From Mycobacterium paraseoulense (GTDB lineage Bacteria > Actinomycetota > Actinomycetes > Mycobacteriales > Mycobacteriaceae), in contig NZ_AP022619.1 of NCBI RefSeq assembly GCF_010731655.1, forward strand, positions 4,712,001-4,776,000: 64,000 nt of DNA. Reading direction: 5' to 3'. The notes under the pieces are model-generated. The model was not told the DNA's origin. It did no database searches and worked only from the letters and a program-made list of their open reading frames with translations. Both the position numbers and the translations under genes were made by a program. Below are positions 38,427 through 48,842 of this stretch, one piece after another. The stretch's first letter is position 1, and each line of letters begins with the position of its first letter.

Positions 38427-39698
38427 GTGCGGCACGATGACGTCTTCCGGCTGAAACCGCGCCGCGTCGCAGTGTTGGCGGTGCACACCTCACCGCTGGC
38501 CCAGCCGGGCACCGGCGACGCCGGGGGCATGAACGTCTACGTGCTCCAAACCGCGCTGCACCTGGCGCGGCGCGGCATCGAGGTGGAGATCTTCACCCGG
38601 GCCACCGCGTCCGCCGACCCGCCCGTCGCGCGGGTGGCGCCCGGCGTGCTGGTGCGCAACGTGGTGGCGGGCCCGTTCGAGGGCCTGGACAAATACGACC
38701 TGCCCACGCAGCTGTGTGCCTTCGCCGCGGGGGTGCTGCGCGCCGAAGCGTCGCACGAACCGGGCTACTACGACATCGTGCACTCGCATTACTGGCTGTC
38801 CGGACAGGTGGGCTGGCTGGCCCGCGACCGCTGGGCGGTGCCGCTGGTGCACACCGCGCACACGCTCGCCGCGGTCAAGAACGCGGCCCTGGCCGCGGGC
38901 GACGCGCCCGAGCCGCCACTGCGCACAATCGGCGAGCAGCAGGTGGTCGACGAGGCGGACCGGCTGATCGTCAACACCGAAGACGAAGCCAGGCAACTGG
39001 TTTCGATCCACCGCGCCGACCCGGCCCGGATCGACGTCGTCCACCCGGGGGTGGATCTCGAGGTATTCCGCCCGGGCGACCGCCGGGCGGCGCGGGCCGC
39101 GCTGGGGTTGCCGCTGGACGAGGACGTCGTCGCGTTCGTCGGGCGGATCCAGCCGTTGAAGGCGCCCGACATCGTCCTGCGCGCCGCCGCGAAATTGCCG
39201 GGCGTGCGCATCGTGGTGGCGGGCGGCCCGTCGGGCAGCGGCATGGCGTCCCCGGACGGGCTGCGGCGGCTGGCCGACGAGCTCGGCATCGCGGCGCGGG
39301 TGACGTTCCTGCCGCCGCAGCCCCGCACGGACCTGGCCACCTTGTTCCGCGCCGCCAGCCTGGTCGCCGTTCCGAGTTATTCGGAGTCGTTCGGCCTGGT
39401 GGCCGTCGAGGCGCAGGCGTGCGGGACGCCGGTGGTCGCCGCCGCGGTCGGCGGCCTGCCGGTGGCGGTGCGCGACGGGATCACCGGCACGCTGGTGTCC
39501 GGCCACGACGTCGACCAGTGGGCCGACGCCCTGGACGGGGTGCTGCGGCTGCGCGGGCCCAAGGCCGAGGCGATGAGCCGCGCGGCCGCCGCGCACGCGG
39601 CCACCTTCTCCTGGGAGAACACCACGGACGCGCTGCTGGCCAGCTATCGCCGCGCGATCAGCGAATACACCGCCGAGCGCCGGGGGGTGGGCGCGTGA
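38427..39698 (+). CDS. mshA: D-inositol-3-phosphate glycosyltransferase MshA
   Basis: A 423-residue GT4 glycosyltransferase. I chose the GTG at 38427 because the following RHDDVF matches the M. avium complex start; a GTG at 38397 would add 10 residues. The donor/acceptor loop is [14 protein letters not shown], and the EX7E-type motif is [21 protein letters not shown]. It joins GlcNAc from UDP-GlcNAc to 1D-myo-inositol 3-phosphate, the first step of mycothiol synthesis, in the cytosol. The stop (TGA 39696-39698) overlaps a GTG opening a tiny ORF in a MIRU-like linker. The shortened C terminus (ending TAERRGVGA) lacks the longer tail of M. tuberculosis MshA. Confidence 0.94.
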   Translation: MRHDDVFRLKPRRVAVLAVHTSPLAQPGTGDAGGMNVYVLQTALHLARRGIEVEIFTRATASADPPVARVAPGVLVRNVVAGPFEGLDKYDLPTQLCAFAAGVLRAEASHEPGYYDIVHSHYWLSGQVGWLARDRWAVPLVHTAHTLAAVKNAALAAGDAPEPPLRTIGEQQVVDEADRLIVNTEDEARQLVSIHRADPARIDVVHPGVDLEVFRPGDRRAARAALGLPLDEDVVAFVGRIQPLKAPDIVLRAAAKLPGVRIVVAGGPSGSGMASPDGLRRLADELGIAARVTFLPPQPRTDLATLFRAASLVAVPSYSESFGLVAVEAQACGTPVVAAAVGGLPVAVRDGITGTLVSGHDVDQWADALDGVLRLRGPKAEAMSRAAAAHAATFSWENTTDALLASYRRAISEYTAERRGVGA

Positions 39699-39748
39699 CC
39701 CGTGCCGGCGACGATGAGCGGAGCGATGCTGAGGAGGGGCGCTCATGA
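39695..39748 (+). repeat. MIRU-like linker between mshA and the YbjN-like gene
   Basis: The junction reads like a mycobacterial interspersed repetitive unit: CCGGCGACGATGAGCGGAGC followed by GATGCTGAGGAGGGGCG. It encodes a 17-residue peptide ([17 protein letters not shown]) whose GTG overlaps the mshA stop and whose TGA overlaps the next ATG (39745). It shares the TGACCCG and GACGATG blocks with the element at 42414, and AGGAGG provides a ribosome-binding site for the next gene. Confidence 0.65.
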
Positions 39749-40263
39749 GCGTTGCCGTCGAGCGCGTGATCGAGGACGCGCTGCGGGCCAGCGGTCTGGT
39801 CTACTCCAAACACGACGGGGCGCACGGCGGCCGGTCCGGCCTGGTGGTGGAGCTTCCCGGCGAGCGCAAGCTCAAGACCAACACCATCCTGAGCATCGGC
39901 GAGCATTCGGTGCGCATCGAGGCGTTCGTGTGCCGCAAGCCCGACGAGAATCACGAGGGCGTTTACCGCTTCCTGCTCAAGCGCAACCGCCGCCTCTATG
40001 GGGTGGCCTACACGCTCGATAAGGTCGGCGACATCTACCTGGTGGGCCGGATGTCGCTGGCGTCGGTGGACGCCGACGAGATCGATCGAGTGCTGGGACA
40101 GGTGCTCGAAGCGGTGGATACGGACTTTAATACGTTGCTGGAGTTGGGCTTTCGCTCATCGATACAGAAGGAATGGGAGTGGCGGGTGTCCCGCGGCGAG
40201 TCGCTGAAGAACCTGCAGGCGTTCGCTCACCTGATCGATGAAGACGACGACGGGGACGAGTAG
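39745..40263 (+). CDS. YbjN family protein (type III secretion chaperone-like fold), Rv0487-like
   Basis: A 172-residue protein starting MSVAVERVIEDALRASGL. The conserved GERKLKTNTILSIGEHSVRIEAFVCRKPDENHEGVYRFLLKRNRR block marks the actinobacterial YbjN family, and the product ends in a very acidic tail (LIDEDDDGDE). These proteins have a chaperone-like fold without known enzymatic activity. Coupling to mshA through the MIRU-like linker suggests co-expression with mycothiol synthesis. gpmA follows 30 bases later; a LysE-type gene (Rv0488), which M. tuberculosis has in between, is absent. Confidence 0.85.
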   Translation: MSVAVERVIEDALRASGLVYSKHDGAHGGRSGLVVELPGERKLKTNTILSIGEHSVRIEAFVCRKPDENHEGVYRFLLKRNRRLYGVAYTLDKVGDIYLVGRMSLASVDADEIDRVLGQVLEAVDTDFNTLLELGFRSSIQKEWEWRVSRGESLKNLQAFAHLIDEDDDGDE

Positions 40264-40293
40264 CGCACTCCGGCGCGTGAGAGACTTTCCGGC

Positions 40294-41043
40294 ATGGGAG
40301 ACACTGCCACGCTGGTGCTGCTGCGCCACGGCGAGAGCGACTGGAATGCCCTGAACCTGTTCACCGGCTGGGTGGACGTCGGGCTGACCGAGAAGGGCCG
40401 GGCCGAAGCGGTGCGCAGCGGCGAGCTGCTGGCCGAGCAGGGCCTGCTCCCCGACGTCCTCTACACCTCGCTGCTGCGCCGCGCGATCACCACCGCTCAC
40501 CTGGCGCTGGACGCCGCCGACCGGCTGTGGATCCCGGTGCGGCGCAGCTGGCGGCTCAACGAACGGCACTACGGCGCACTGCAGGGCCTGAACAAGTCGG
40601 AGACCAAGGAGCGCTACGGCGAGGAGCAGTTCATGACCTGGCGGCGCAGCTACGACACGCCGCCGCCGCCGATCGAGAAGGGCAGCCAGTTCAGCCAGGA
40701 CACCGACCCGCGATACGCCAACATCGGCGGCGGCCCGCTGACCGAATGCCTGGCCGACGTGGTGGTCCGGTTCCTGCCGTACTTCACCGACGTCATCGTC
40801 CCGGACCTGCGCAGCGGCAAGACGGTGTTGATCGTCGCGCACGGCAACTCGTTGCGGGCCCTGGTCAAGTACCTCGACCAGATGTCCGACGACGACGTCG
40901 TCGGGCTGAACATCCCCACCGGGATTCCGCTGCGCTACGACCTGGACTCCGACCTGCGGCCGGTGCTGCCGGGCGGTACCTACCTGGACCCGGAGGCGGC
41001 CGCCGCGGGTGCCGCGGCGGTTGCCAGCCAAGGGGGCGGGTGA
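40294..41043 (+). CDS. gpmA: 2,3-bisphosphoglycerate-dependent phosphoglycerate mutase
   Basis: A 249-residue enzyme (Rv0489 gpm1). The phosphohistidine motif [10 protein letters not shown] has His11, and the second active-site histidine lies in [28 protein letters not shown] and [20 protein letters not shown] are typical of the dPGM family. It interconverts 3- and 2-phosphoglycerate in glycolysis and gluconeogenesis. A 153-base gap separates it from senX3, probably holding the senX3-regX3 promoter. Confidence 0.95.
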   Translation: MGDTATLVLLRHGESDWNALNLFTGWVDVGLTEKGRAEAVRSGELLAEQGLLPDVLYTSLLRRAITTAHLALDAADRLWIPVRRSWRLNERHYGALQGLNKSETKERYGEEQFMTWRRSYDTPPPPIEKGSQFSQDTDPRYANIGGGPLTECLADVVVRFLPYFTDVIVPDLRSGKTVLIVAHGNSLRALVKYLDQMSDDDVVGLNIPTGIPLRYDLDSDLRPVLPGGTYLDPEAAAAGAAAVASQGGG

Positions 41044-41196
41044 CGCCTGCCGCGGCGTCATCGACGCTTCTTATAGGCCTGTTCGCCGAACATCGCGTGA
41101 ACGGAAGTGGAACACCTGAAGCGGAAAGTGTGACTTGTCCGATTTTGGCCTCGTTCCGCTAGGGCAGCGTTCAGGAAGATTTGTAGGATTTGCTAT

Positions 41197-42417
41197 GTGA
41201 CTGTGTTCTCGGCGCTGTTGCTGGCCGGGGTGTTGTCCGTGCTGGGGCTGGCCATAGGTGTAGCAGCCGGGAACCGGCTGTCGCCGAAAGCGGCCCAGCG
41301 CCGGCAGCGAGAGAGCACGGAGTGGACCGGAATCACCGTCGCGCAGATGCTGCAACGCATCGTCGCCCTGATGCCGCTGGGGGTGGCGGTGGTGGATTCC
41401 CACCGCGACGTCGTCTACCTCAACGATCGGGCCAAGGAGCTGGGCCTGGTGCGCGACCGGCAGCTCGACGACCAGGCGTGGGAGGCGGCCCAGCAGGCGC
41501 TTGGCGGCGTCGACGCCGAATTCGACCTGCGGCCGGCCAAGCGGGCGGCGGGCCGGTCCGGGCTCTCGGTCCACGGTCAGGCCCGGCTGCTCAGCGAGGA
41601 AGACCGCCGGTTCGCCGTGGTGTTCGCCCACGACCAGTCCGACTATGCGCGCATGGAAGCGACCAGGCGCGACTTCGTGGCCAATGTCAGCCACGAGCTC
41701 AAGACCCCGGTTGGGGCCATGGCGCTGCTGGCCGAGGCCCTGTTGGCGTCGGCGGACGACCCCGAAACGGTCCGCCGTTTTGCCGAAAAGGTGCTCGTCG
41801 AAGCCAACCGGCTGGGGGACATGGTCGCCGAGCTGATCGAGCTGTCTCGGCTGCAGGGTGCTGAGCGGCTGCCCAACGTCACCGAAGTGGACGTCGATAC
41901 CGTTGTGTCGGAAGCGATCTCACGCCACAAGGTGGCCGCAGACAACGCGCAGATCGAGGTTCGCACGGATGCGCCCAGTGGCCTGCGGGTGCTCGGCGAC
42001 GAAACGCTTCTGGTCACCGCGCTGGCCAACCTGGTGTCCAATGCGATCGCCTATTCGCCGCCCGGTTCGCCGGTCTCGATCAGCCGTCGCCGCCGCGGCG
42101 ACAACATCGAGATCGCCGTCACCGACCGCGGCATCGGGATCGCGCTGGAAGACCAGGAGCGCGTATTCGAGCGGTTCTTCCGGGGGGACAAGGCACGCTC
42201 GCGCGCCACTGGAGGCAGCGGGCTGGGCCTGGCCATCGTCAAACACGTCGCGGCCAACCACAACGGCAGCATCGGGGTGTGGAGCAAGCCGGGGACGGGA
42301 TCGACGTTCACGCTGTCGATTCCGGCCTACAAGGACGATGACGACCAACCCGAGCCACCGCAGGGTCGCGAGGCGCGACCCAACAGGTCACAACGAGAGG
42401 AAGAACTAAGTCGATGA
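41197..42417 (+). CDS. senX3: Sensor histidine kinase SenX3
   Basis: A 406-residue kinase from the GTG at 41197. One membrane segment ([22 protein letters not shown]) precedes a PAS domain (about 50-150; [20 protein letters not shown]), then the H-box with His166 ([16 protein letters not shown]), and the ATPase N, G1 and G2 boxes ([37 protein letters not shown]). With RegX3 it senses phosphate limitation, in M. tuberculosis through the Pst system. The C-terminal [11 protein letters not shown] ends in a TGA that overlaps the first ATG of the MIRU-like linker. Confidence 0.97.
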   Translation: MTVFSALLLAGVLSVLGLAIGVAAGNRLSPKAAQRRQRESTEWTGITVAQMLQRIVALMPLGVAVVDSHRDVVYLNDRAKELGLVRDRQLDDQAWEAAQQALGGVDAEFDLRPAKRAAGRSGLSVHGQARLLSEEDRRFAVVFAHDQSDYARMEATRRDFVANVSHELKTPVGAMALLAEALLASADDPETVRRFAEKVLVEANRLGDMVAELIELSRLQGAERLPNVTEVDVDTVVSEAISRHKVAADNAQIEVRTDAPSGLRVLGDETLLVTALANLVSNAIAYSPPGSPVSISRRRRGDNIEIAVTDRGIGIALEDQERVFERFFRGDKARSRATGGSGLGLAIVKHVAANHNGSIGVWSKPGTGSTFTLSIPAYKDDDDQPEPPQGREARPNRSQREEELSR

Positions 42418-42470
42418 CCCGCGCTTACGACGATGCAGAGCATCGCGATGAGAAGGAGTGGCGCGCATGA
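42414..42470 (+). repeat. MIRU-type element between senX3 and regX3
   Basis: The ATG at 42414 overlaps the senX3 stop, and the frame runs 18 codons ([18 protein letters not shown]) to a TGA overlapping the regX3 ATG at 42467. The GACGATGCAGAG and GCGATGAGAAGGAGTGGCGC blocks match the MIRU described in the senX3-regX3 junction of M. tuberculosis, where copy number varies between strains. Here there is one copy. It carries the regX3 ribosome-binding site (AAGGAG). Confidence 0.8.
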
Positions 42471-43150
42471 CCAGTGTGCTGATCGTGGAGGACGAGGAGT
42501 CGCTGGCCGATCCGCTGGCATTCCTGTTGCGCAAAGAGGGCTTCGAGGCCACGGTCGTGACCGATGGACAAGCCGCGCTGGCCGAGTTCGATCGAGGCGG
42601 CGCCGACATCGTGTTGCTCGACCTGATGCTGCCCGGCATGTCGGGGACCGACGTGTGCAAGCAACTGCGTGCTCGTTCCAGCGTGCCGGTGATCATGGTG
42701 ACCGCGCGCGACAGCGAGATCGACAAGGTCGTCGGGCTCGAGCTCGGCGCCGACGACTATGTGACCAAGCCGTATTCGGCGCGCGAGTTGATCGCCCGGA
42801 TCCGCGCGGTGCTGCGCCGCGGCGGGGACGACGATTCCGAAATCAGCGACGGTGTGCTCGAGTCCGGACCGGTTCGGATGGATGTCGAGCGACACGTCGT
42901 CTCGGTCAACGGCGACACGATCACCTTGCCGCTCAAGGAATTCGACCTGCTCGAGTACCTGATGCGCAACAGCGGTCGGGTGCTGACCCGCGGGCAGTTG
43001 ATCGATCGGGTGTGGGGCGCCGATTACGTGGGCGACACCAAGACGCTCGACGTCCACGTCAAGCGGTTGCGGTCCAAGATCGAAGCCGACCCGGCCAACC
43101 CGGTCCACCTGGTGACCGTGCGGGGGCTGGGCTACAAGCTCGAAGGCTAG
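42467..43150 (+). CDS. regX3: Response regulator RegX3
   Basis: A 227-residue OmpR/PhoB-type regulator from the ATG at 42467. The receiver domain has the acidic pair EDEE, phospho-acceptor Asp52 (VLLDLMLPG), Thr in MVTARD and Lys in VTKPYSARE. The winged-helix domain (about 130-225) has LPLKEFDLLEYLMRNSGRVL and the recognition region TLDVHVKRLRSKIE. It is phosphorylated by SenX3 and activates phosphate-starvation genes. Confidence 0.97.
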   Translation: MTSVLIVEDEESLADPLAFLLRKEGFEATVVTDGQAALAEFDRGGADIVLLDLMLPGMSGTDVCKQLRARSSVPVIMVTARDSEIDKVVGLELGADDYVTKPYSARELIARIRAVLRRGGDDDSEISDGVLESGPVRMDVERHVVSVNGDTITLPLKEFDLLEYLMRNSGRVLTRGQLIDRVWGADYVGDTKTLDVHVKRLRSKIEADPANPVHLVTVRGLGYKLEG

Positions 43151-43246
43151 CCCTCCGGGCCACGGGACGCAGGTCGATCGCGTCGGCGTCCCACGGGATG
43201 CGTTGACCGCTTTCGACCGCGCCCTCCGGCTGGGTGGAAGCGCGGG

Positions 43247-43465
43247 TTATCGCGCCGCCTTGGAGGCCGGGTGATGAGTCTTCGCTTTCGCGTGGGTAGA
43301 GCAGCAATGCGTCATATCGCAGTGGAACCGGTCACTGCATTCATGCGAACAATAAATTGATGCCGCCGGAAGCCAGTCCGGATCGGACAGGTCGCGCCGG
43401 CGGGCGTCGGGATCGAACGTGTGGCCGCAATGTACACAGGTCCTGACCCTGGTCCTGGTAGCCAT
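43247..43465 (-). CDS. Zinc-ribbon miniprotein of unknown function
   Basis: A 72-residue protein from the ATG at 43465. An N-terminal CxxC (RTCVHCGHTFDPDARR) is followed by a second set (IYCSHECSDRFHCDMTHCCSTHAKAKTHH), seven cysteines and many histidines in all, so it probably binds one or two zinc ions. It resembles short treble-clef or zinc-ribbon proteins, but I recognise no named family. It lies at the left edge of the block inserted between regX3 and the oxidoreductase locus, on the strand opposite to its neighbours. The strict Cys/His spacing argues for a real gene. Confidence 0.6.
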   Translation of the reverse strand: MATRTRVRTCVHCGHTFDPDARRRDLSDPDWLPAASIYCSHECSDRFHCDMTHCCSTHAKAKTHHPASKAAR

Positions 43466-44052
43466 GTCGGTCAGGGTACGCGCCGCGGCCCCGAATCGGT
43501 GCTGGTTTCAGATCGACGGCGACAATCGACGTCTCGCAAAACGCCCAGCGCGAAAATCGAACGCGAAATGGCCGGCGCCAGCGAATTACTTTCTGAAACT
43601 AACTCAGTTGCCGTCCGTTATCGCGTCGGCGCACTTGCGACACGGCCGGTACGGTCATCTCGATGAAATCGAGGGCGCAACAGGTCAATAGGCGGTAAAC
43701 CAGCGCAACGCAGCCAAAGGGCCTGGCGCGCAGAATGTTTCCCGCGCAACCGGCTTAGGGGTTTTCATCGCTGCAAGCGGTCGTGCGCACCGCTCTATTG
43801 ATCGTCGCTTCGGCCAGTCCACCCGCGAGCGGGCCACCCTGGTGCCGCAGAGCAAGTGGATCAGGTGGGGAACGACGAACGGAGCGGTCACGGCCAGGGC
43901 GGCGACGCGGATGCGACACGACGACGCACCGCAGGAATTAATTCGGCAGCCGGGGCGTTCGGGTTAGCCGTGGCGCACGCGACGAAATGCCTGAACACAC
44001 GGAGTGTCTTAACATCAGCCCCGTCGGGCAATCGTGATCGGGGAGAACGGTC
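43466..44052. other. 587-base gap with no convincing gene
   Basis: No frame here has recognisable protein character. The region is less GC-rich than its surroundings in places (for example around 43575-43620 and 43940-43960). It contains a small CTCGAT-gaa-ATCGAG hairpin (43659-43673) and presumably the promoter of the second mmpS-mmpL pair. It may be decayed sequence left by the insertion that brought this block. Confidence 0.5.
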
Positions 44053-44475
44053 TTGACGCTTCTCAAGCGGGCCTGGGTTCCGCTCGTGGTGGTCGTCGCA
44101 GTGATCATCGGCGGCGTTGCGGTGGACCGCCTCAACGGCGTCTTCCCGGGACCTGGCCTACCCAAGCCCGATCCGCGGGACGCCACCCCGCCGTACGCGG
44201 CCAAGACCGCCGTCTACGAGATCCTGGGACCGCCGGGGACGACCGGCGTCGTCAACTGGATGGATGCGGACGCACAACCGCAGAAGGCCAACTTCACCAC
44301 GTTGCCGTGGTCGCAGACGATTGTCGCCGAGATGCCCGGCATCTTCGCCTACGTCGTCGCCCAAGGTGACGGCCCATCCATCGGCTGCCGGATCACCGTC
44401 GATGGCAAATTGGTGGATCAACAACAGGTCAACACCCGCGATGCGCAGGTCTCCTGCTTGGACAAATCCGCGTGA
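44053..44475 (+). CDS. mmpS: MmpS family membrane accessory protein (second copy)
   Basis: A 140-residue protein of normal MmpS length, starting at a TTG (44053) with GGGGAG at 44039-44045 as a likely ribosome-binding site. One membrane segment (VPLVVVVAVIIGGVAVDRL) precedes the MmpS domain with TAVYEILGPPGTTGVVNW, LPWSQTIV, the Cys of IGCRITVDGK and the Cys of VSCLDKSA. It overlaps the mmpL start by 4 bases (GTGA at 44472-44475). Compared with the copy at 6563 it lacks the long cytosolic extension and is closer in form to MmpS4/MmpS5. Confidence 0.92.
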   Translation: MTLLKRAWVPLVVVVAVIIGGVAVDRLNGVFPGPGLPKPDPRDATPPYAAKTAVYEILGPPGTTGVVNWMDADAQPQKANFTTLPWSQTIVAEMPGIFAYVVAQGDGPSIGCRITVDGKLVDQQQVNTRDAQVSCLDKSA

Positions 44476-47429
44476 CCGACGACACCAGCGACACCGACGA
44501 AATCCCCGTCGCGGCGCGCACCGACGTCGAGCGCAAACCGCGAGTGGCCCGCACCATCCGCGTCCTCGCGCTGCCGATCGTCCTGATCTGGCTGCTGATC
44601 GCGGTCGGCGTGAACGTCTTCGTCCCGCAGTTGGAGAAGGTTGCCGAGGACGTCTCGGTGCCGCTCTCGCCATCCGACGCGCCCTCGGTGACCGGGATGA
44701 AGCACATCGGGGAGAAATTCAAGGAGTACGACTCCGACAACCTCGTCCTGGTGACCCTCGTCGGTGACAAACCTCTCGGCCAGGACGCCCACCGCTATTA
44801 CGACGATCTGGTCAGAAAGCTGAAGCAGGACACCGAGCACGTCGAGCATGCGCTGGACTTCTGGGGTCAGCGGTTCACGGCCTCCGGTGTCGAGAGCTAC
44901 GACCACAAGTCCGCCTACGTCCAGGTCAACCTGCGCGGCGACCAGGGCGGGGCCGTCGGCGACAAGTCGGTTGACGCGGTTCGCAAGATCGTCGACGACT
45001 CGAAGCCGCCGCCGGGGGTGAAGGCCTACGTCGCGGGTCAGGGAGCCCTGACCGACGACACGATCGTGGTCGGTAACGCGAGCCTGTTCAAAATGACGAT
45101 CATCACCGTCATCATCATCGCGATCATGCTGATGTTCGTCTATCGGTCCATCGGCACCGTGCTGCTGACGATGGTGATCCTGTTCGTCGGACTGGCCACC
45201 GGCCGGGGCGTGGTCGCGCTGCTGGGCGACACCGGCATCATGGGGCTGTCGACGTTTGCCGTCAACCTGCTGACGGCGCTGGCCATCGCGGCCGGGACCG
45301 ACTACGCGATCTTCATGGTGGGCCGCTACCAGGAGGGTCGCGAGCGGGGGCTGGACCGCGAAGCCGCCTACTACGACACCTTCGCCGGGGTCACCAAGGT
45401 CGTTCTGGGTTCGGGTTTGACGATCGTCGGGGCGCTGGCCTGTCTGCATTTCACTCGGCTGCCCTACTTCAGTTCGCTGGCGTATCCGTGCGCAATCGGT
45501 CTGCTGGTCGTGGTGGCCGCGGGCGTGACCCTGACACCGGCGCTGATCGCGTTCGCGAGCGGCTTCGGTCTGTTCGATCCGAAGCGAAAGTTCAACTACA
45601 CCCGGTGGCGCCGCCTGGCGACGGCCATCGTGCGCTGGCCGGCACCCATCCTCGCCACCTCCGTCATCCTGGCGATCGTCGGCGCCCTGGGATTGTCGGG
45701 CTTCAACCCGCGTTATAACGACTTGTACTACCTACCGAAGAGTGCGTCCTCGGTTCAGGCGTACGACGCGGCCGATCGACACTTCACCCAGGCCCGGCTG
45801 AACCCGGATCTCCTGATGATCGAATCGGACCACGATCTGCGCAATCCGACCGACATGTTGGTCCTGGACAAGATTGCCGGAGCCATCTTCCGCGTGCCCG
45901 GCATCGAACGGGTGCAGAGCATCACCAGACCCCTTGGGCCGCCGATTCAAGACGGGTCCGTTCCGTTCCAGCTCAGTGTGCAGACCGCGCCGATCCGCAG
46001 CAACCTGAATTACCTCAAGGACCGCATTGCCGACATCAAGAAGATCACCGGCTTCCTCGACACCCAGATCACCCTGTTGGAGCGCCAGTACGCGGTGACC
46101 CAGAAACTCGCGGACGCCGCGGACGACAGCGCGAAAACCACGGGGGAGACCGCGGCCATCACCGACGAAATCCGGGACCACATAGCGGATTTCGACGACT
46201 TCTGGAGACCGATTCGCAGTTACTTCTACTGGGAGCGGCACTGCTACGACATCCCCATTTGCTGGTCGCTACGAAGCCTGTTCGACGCCCTCGACGGTTT
46301 CGATAAACTGGCCGAGAAATTCCACGCCCTCACCAGCGACCTCAACCACACGGCTACGGCGACGCGCGAATTGCTGGCGATCATCCCGGAGAATATCGCC
46401 GTCACAAAGGCGATCCGCGATACGACTCTGACCATCTACAGCACGTTCGACAACCTGGTCGATCAGTTCGACCGACTGACCGACACGAACGCCGTGATGG
46501 GCAAGTCCTTCAACGACTCTCAGATCGAGAGCCTGTTCTACCTGCCGCCCGAAATCTTCCAGAACCCGGACTTCCAACTGGGGTTGAGCCTGATGGTGTC
46601 GCCGGACGGCAAGGCTGCCCGCTTCATCATCACTCACGCGGTGGATCCGGCGACGACGGAGGGAATCTCCTCGGTCGACAAGGAGCGCAATGCGGCCAAG
46701 GAGGCACTGAAACTCACCTCACTGCAAAACGCCGACATCTACCTCGGCGGCACGGCCGCAACGTTTTCCGACATCGCCAACGGCGCCAAGTACGACCTGC
46801 TGATCGCCGCAGTGGCCTCGATCGTGCTCATCTTCATCATCATGGTGATCGTCACCCGTGCCCTGGTCGCTGCGGGCGTCATCGTCGGCACGATCGTGAT
46901 GTCGCTGGGGGCCGCCTTCGGGTTCTCGACGCTGATCTGGCAGCATCTTCTTAATTTCCAGTTGCACTGGGTCGCAACCGAATTCGCACTGATCGTACTT
47001 TTGGCGGTGGGGTCGGACTACAACTTGATGCTGGTGTCCCGAATCGAAGAGGAGATCGGGGCCGGCCTGAAAACGGGACTCATCCGAGGGATGGGTCTCA
47101 CCGGCCCCGTGGTGACCGCGGCCGGTCTCGTGTTCGCCGTCACCATGGCCACGATGATCACCAGCGATCTGCGGGCGATCGGCCAATTCGGCACGACGAT
47201 CGGCATCGGCCTGTTGTTCGACACCTTCGTCGTCCGATCGCTCATCACGCCGTCGATCATGACGGTGATGGGACGCTGGTTCTGGTGGCCGAAGCGGGTA
47301 CGGATCCGGCCGGCCAGCCAGATGCTTCGATCGGTTGGGCCGCGCCCGCTGGTTCGTGCGCTGCTGTACCAGCCGCGGCACGCGGTTTCGCCGGATCCCC
47401 AGACGCGGCACGCGACGCCAACCGGCTAA
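44472..47429 (+). CDS. mmpL: MmpL family RND transporter (second copy)
   Basis: A 985-residue RND exporter from a GTG coupled to mmpS. The proton-relay pairs are Asp277-Tyr278 (AAGTDYAIF) and Asp849-Tyr850 (AVGSDYNLM). The second periplasmic region carries the coiled-coil insert with [18 protein letters not shown], as in the copy at 7108, so both belong to the MmpL4/MmpL5 group. Cargo could be siderophores, glycolipids or drugs; nothing here decides. No tetR gene precedes this pair; it stands 0.9 kb downstream of regX3 and 160 bases before a PPE gene. Confidence 0.92.
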   Translation: MTDDTSDTDEIPVAARTDVERKPRVARTIRVLALPIVLIWLLIAVGVNVFVPQLEKVAEDVSVPLSPSDAPSVTGMKHIGEKFKEYDSDNLVLVTLVGDKPLGQDAHRYYDDLVRKLKQDTEHVEHALDFWGQRFTASGVESYDHKSAYVQVNLRGDQGGAVGDKSVDAVRKIVDDSKPPPGVKAYVAGQGALTDDTIVVGNASLFKMTIITVIIIAIMLMFVYRSIGTVLLTMVILFVGLATGRGVVALLGDTGIMGLSTFAVNLLTALAIAAGTDYAIFMVGRYQEGRERGLDREAAYYDTFAGVTKVVLGSGLTIVGALACLHFTRLPYFSSLAYPCAIGLLVVVAAGVTLTPALIAFASGFGLFDPKRKFNYTRWRRLATAIVRWPAPILATSVILAIVGALGLSGFNPRYNDLYYLPKSASSVQAYDAADRHFTQARLNPDLLMIESDHDLRNPTDMLVLDKIAGAIFRVPGIERVQSITRPLGPPIQDGSVPFQLSVQTAPIRSNLNYLKDRIADIKKITGFLDTQITLLERQYAVTQKLADAADDSAKTTGETAAITDEIRDHIADFDDFWRPIRSYFYWERHCYDIPICWSLRSLFDALDGFDKLAEKFHALTSDLNHTATATRELLAIIPENIAVTKAIRDTTLTIYSTFDNLVDQFDRLTDTNAVMGKSFNDSQIESLFYLPPEIFQNPDFQLGLSLMVSPDGKAARFIITHAVDPATTEGISSVDKERNAAKEALKLTSLQNADIYLGGTAATFSDIANGAKYDLLIAAVASIVLIFIIMVIVTRALVAAGVIVGTIVMSLGAAFGFSTLIWQHLLNFQLHWVATEFALIVLLAVGSDYNLMLVSRIEEEIGAGLKTGLIRGMGLTGPVVTAAGLVFAVTMATMITSDLRAIGQFGTTIGIGLLFDTFVVRSLITPSIMTVMGRWFWWPKRVRIRPASQMLRSVGPRPLVRALLYQPRHAVSPDPQTRHATPTG

Positions 47430-47589
47430 CCCTCGCGACCACGGGGCCGAGTCGGGACGCGGCTCGCCGTCACGCGGCGTTTACGTCAATCGCTGGTGCT
47501 CGACCACGCCCGGCGTTATTCTATCGCCGTTGAAAAATATTCTCTGGCTGTTGAAATCACCCCGGCTTGCCGCGGAGAGGACTGACGAC

Positions 47590-48825
47590 ATGGACTTCGC
47601 GTCGCTGCCCCCGGAGGTCAACTCCGGATTGATGTACGCGGGCCCCGGGTCAGGGCCGATGCTGGCGGCCGCCGCAGGCTGGGACGCGTTGGCCGCCCAG
47701 CTGGAGTCCACCGCCACCGGCTGTGCGGCCGAGCTGGCGGGGCTGACCGGCCAGGCGTGGTCCGGCCCCTCCTCGCTGCTGATGACGGCCGCGGCCACAC
47801 CCTATGTGGAGTGGCTGTCCGCTTCCGCTGCGCAGGCCGCGCAGACCGGCGCCCAGGCCTACGCGGCCGCGGCGGCGTACGAGGCGGCGTTTGCGATGAC
47901 GGTGCCGCCGCCGGTGATCGCGGCCAACCGGGCGCAGTTGCTGGCGCTGATCGCGACCAACTTCTTCGGGCAGAACACCCCGGCGATCGCGGCCACCGAA
48001 GCGCAATACATGCAGATGTGGGTCCAAGACGCCACGGCGATGTATGGCTATGCCGCCGCGTGTGAGACCGCCAGCACCCTGGCCCCGTTCGACGAACCGC
48101 CGCAGACCACCAACCCGTCCGGGCAGGCCGCGCAGGCCCAGACGGTGGCGCAGGTCACCGGCAACGCCACCACACAGCAGCTGGCCTCGACCAATGCCAC
48201 GGTCCACACGGTCAGCTCGACCACCGCCAACGCGGTCACGCCCGTCGCTCCCGGTGAAACCGTCGTCGCCCCGCCGGGCAGCACGATCACCGTCGGCGCC
48301 AACACGGGCATGTACCTCAACAGCGGCTCGATCACGATCACGGGCTCCGGCACCAACCTGATCAGCTTCGGCTCCGTTATCGTCAACCCCGGCAGCACAA
48401 TTCACACGATCATCGACTGTTCCGAGGGTGGTGTGCTGATCCCGGGCGGCGTCGACGTCACCGCAGGGTCCAGCCCCCTCGTCCTCACCCCCGGATCCTT
48501 CCAGGAGGTTCTGGTCGCGCTCGTCAACGGCTCGGCCACACTCCCCGTCGTCGGCACGGAACAGGTCGCCGTCCAGACCTTCGCCAACACCGCCACCGCT
48601 ATCGCCGGCCCCGCAGGCGCGTCCATCACCAACGTTTTCGGCACCGTCAGCATCGCCACGGTCACCCCGCTGCCAAGCTCGCCGAGCGCACTGGCTGCCG
48701 CATTAGGCGGGCTGGCCTCGCCGGGTCTGGCGGGAACGGCCGGAATTCAGCCCCAGCTCAATGTGGACGGCCTCCTGGAATGGGTTCAGACCGTTACCGG
48801 CGCCGACCTGGCGAGTGCCGGTTGA
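47590..48825 (+). CDS. PPE family protein with a beta-rich, non-SVP C-terminal domain
   Basis: From the ATG at 47590 the protein has 411 residues. The PPE domain (1-180) begins [20 protein letters not shown], with [26 protein letters not shown] and [10 protein letters not shown]. After a Gln/Thr-rich linker, residues about 220-370 form a glycine- and valine-rich beta domain ([20 protein letters not shown]). There is no GxxSVPxxW, PPW or MPTR region. A separate frame just downstream encodes a typical SVP-type tail. It lies downstream of mmpL, which may transcribe into it. PPE proteins leave via ESX systems, but no PE gene is seen. Confidence 0.85.
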   Translation: MDFASLPPEVNSGLMYAGPGSGPMLAAAAGWDALAAQLESTATGCAAELAGLTGQAWSGPSSLLMTAAATPYVEWLSASAAQAAQTGAQAYAAAAAYEAAFAMTVPPPVIAANRAQLLALIATNFFGQNTPAIAATEAQYMQMWVQDATAMYGYAAACETASTLAPFDEPPQTTNPSGQAAQAQTVAQVTGNATTQQLASTNATVHTVSSTTANAVTPVAPGETVVAPPGSTITVGANTGMYLNSGSITITGSGTNLISFGSVIVNPGSTIHTIIDCSEGGVLIPGGVDVTAGSSPLVLTPGSFQEVLVALVNGSATLPVVGTEQVAVQTFANTATAIAGPAGASITNVFGTVSIATVTPLPSSPSALAAALGGLASPGLAGTAGIQPQLNVDGLLEWVQTVTGADLASAG

Positions 48826-48842
48826 GCGAAGCGGTGGGAAAC

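Noticed and set aside
43162..43192. GGGACGC/GCGTCCC inverted repeat after regX3
   Set aside because: A 7-bp stem with a 15-base loop and no U-tract; possible but too weak to list as a terminator.
43685..43891. 68-codon minus-strand ORF in the gap after the zinc-ribbon gene
   Set aside because: No ribosome-binding site, no domain and no coding-like pattern.
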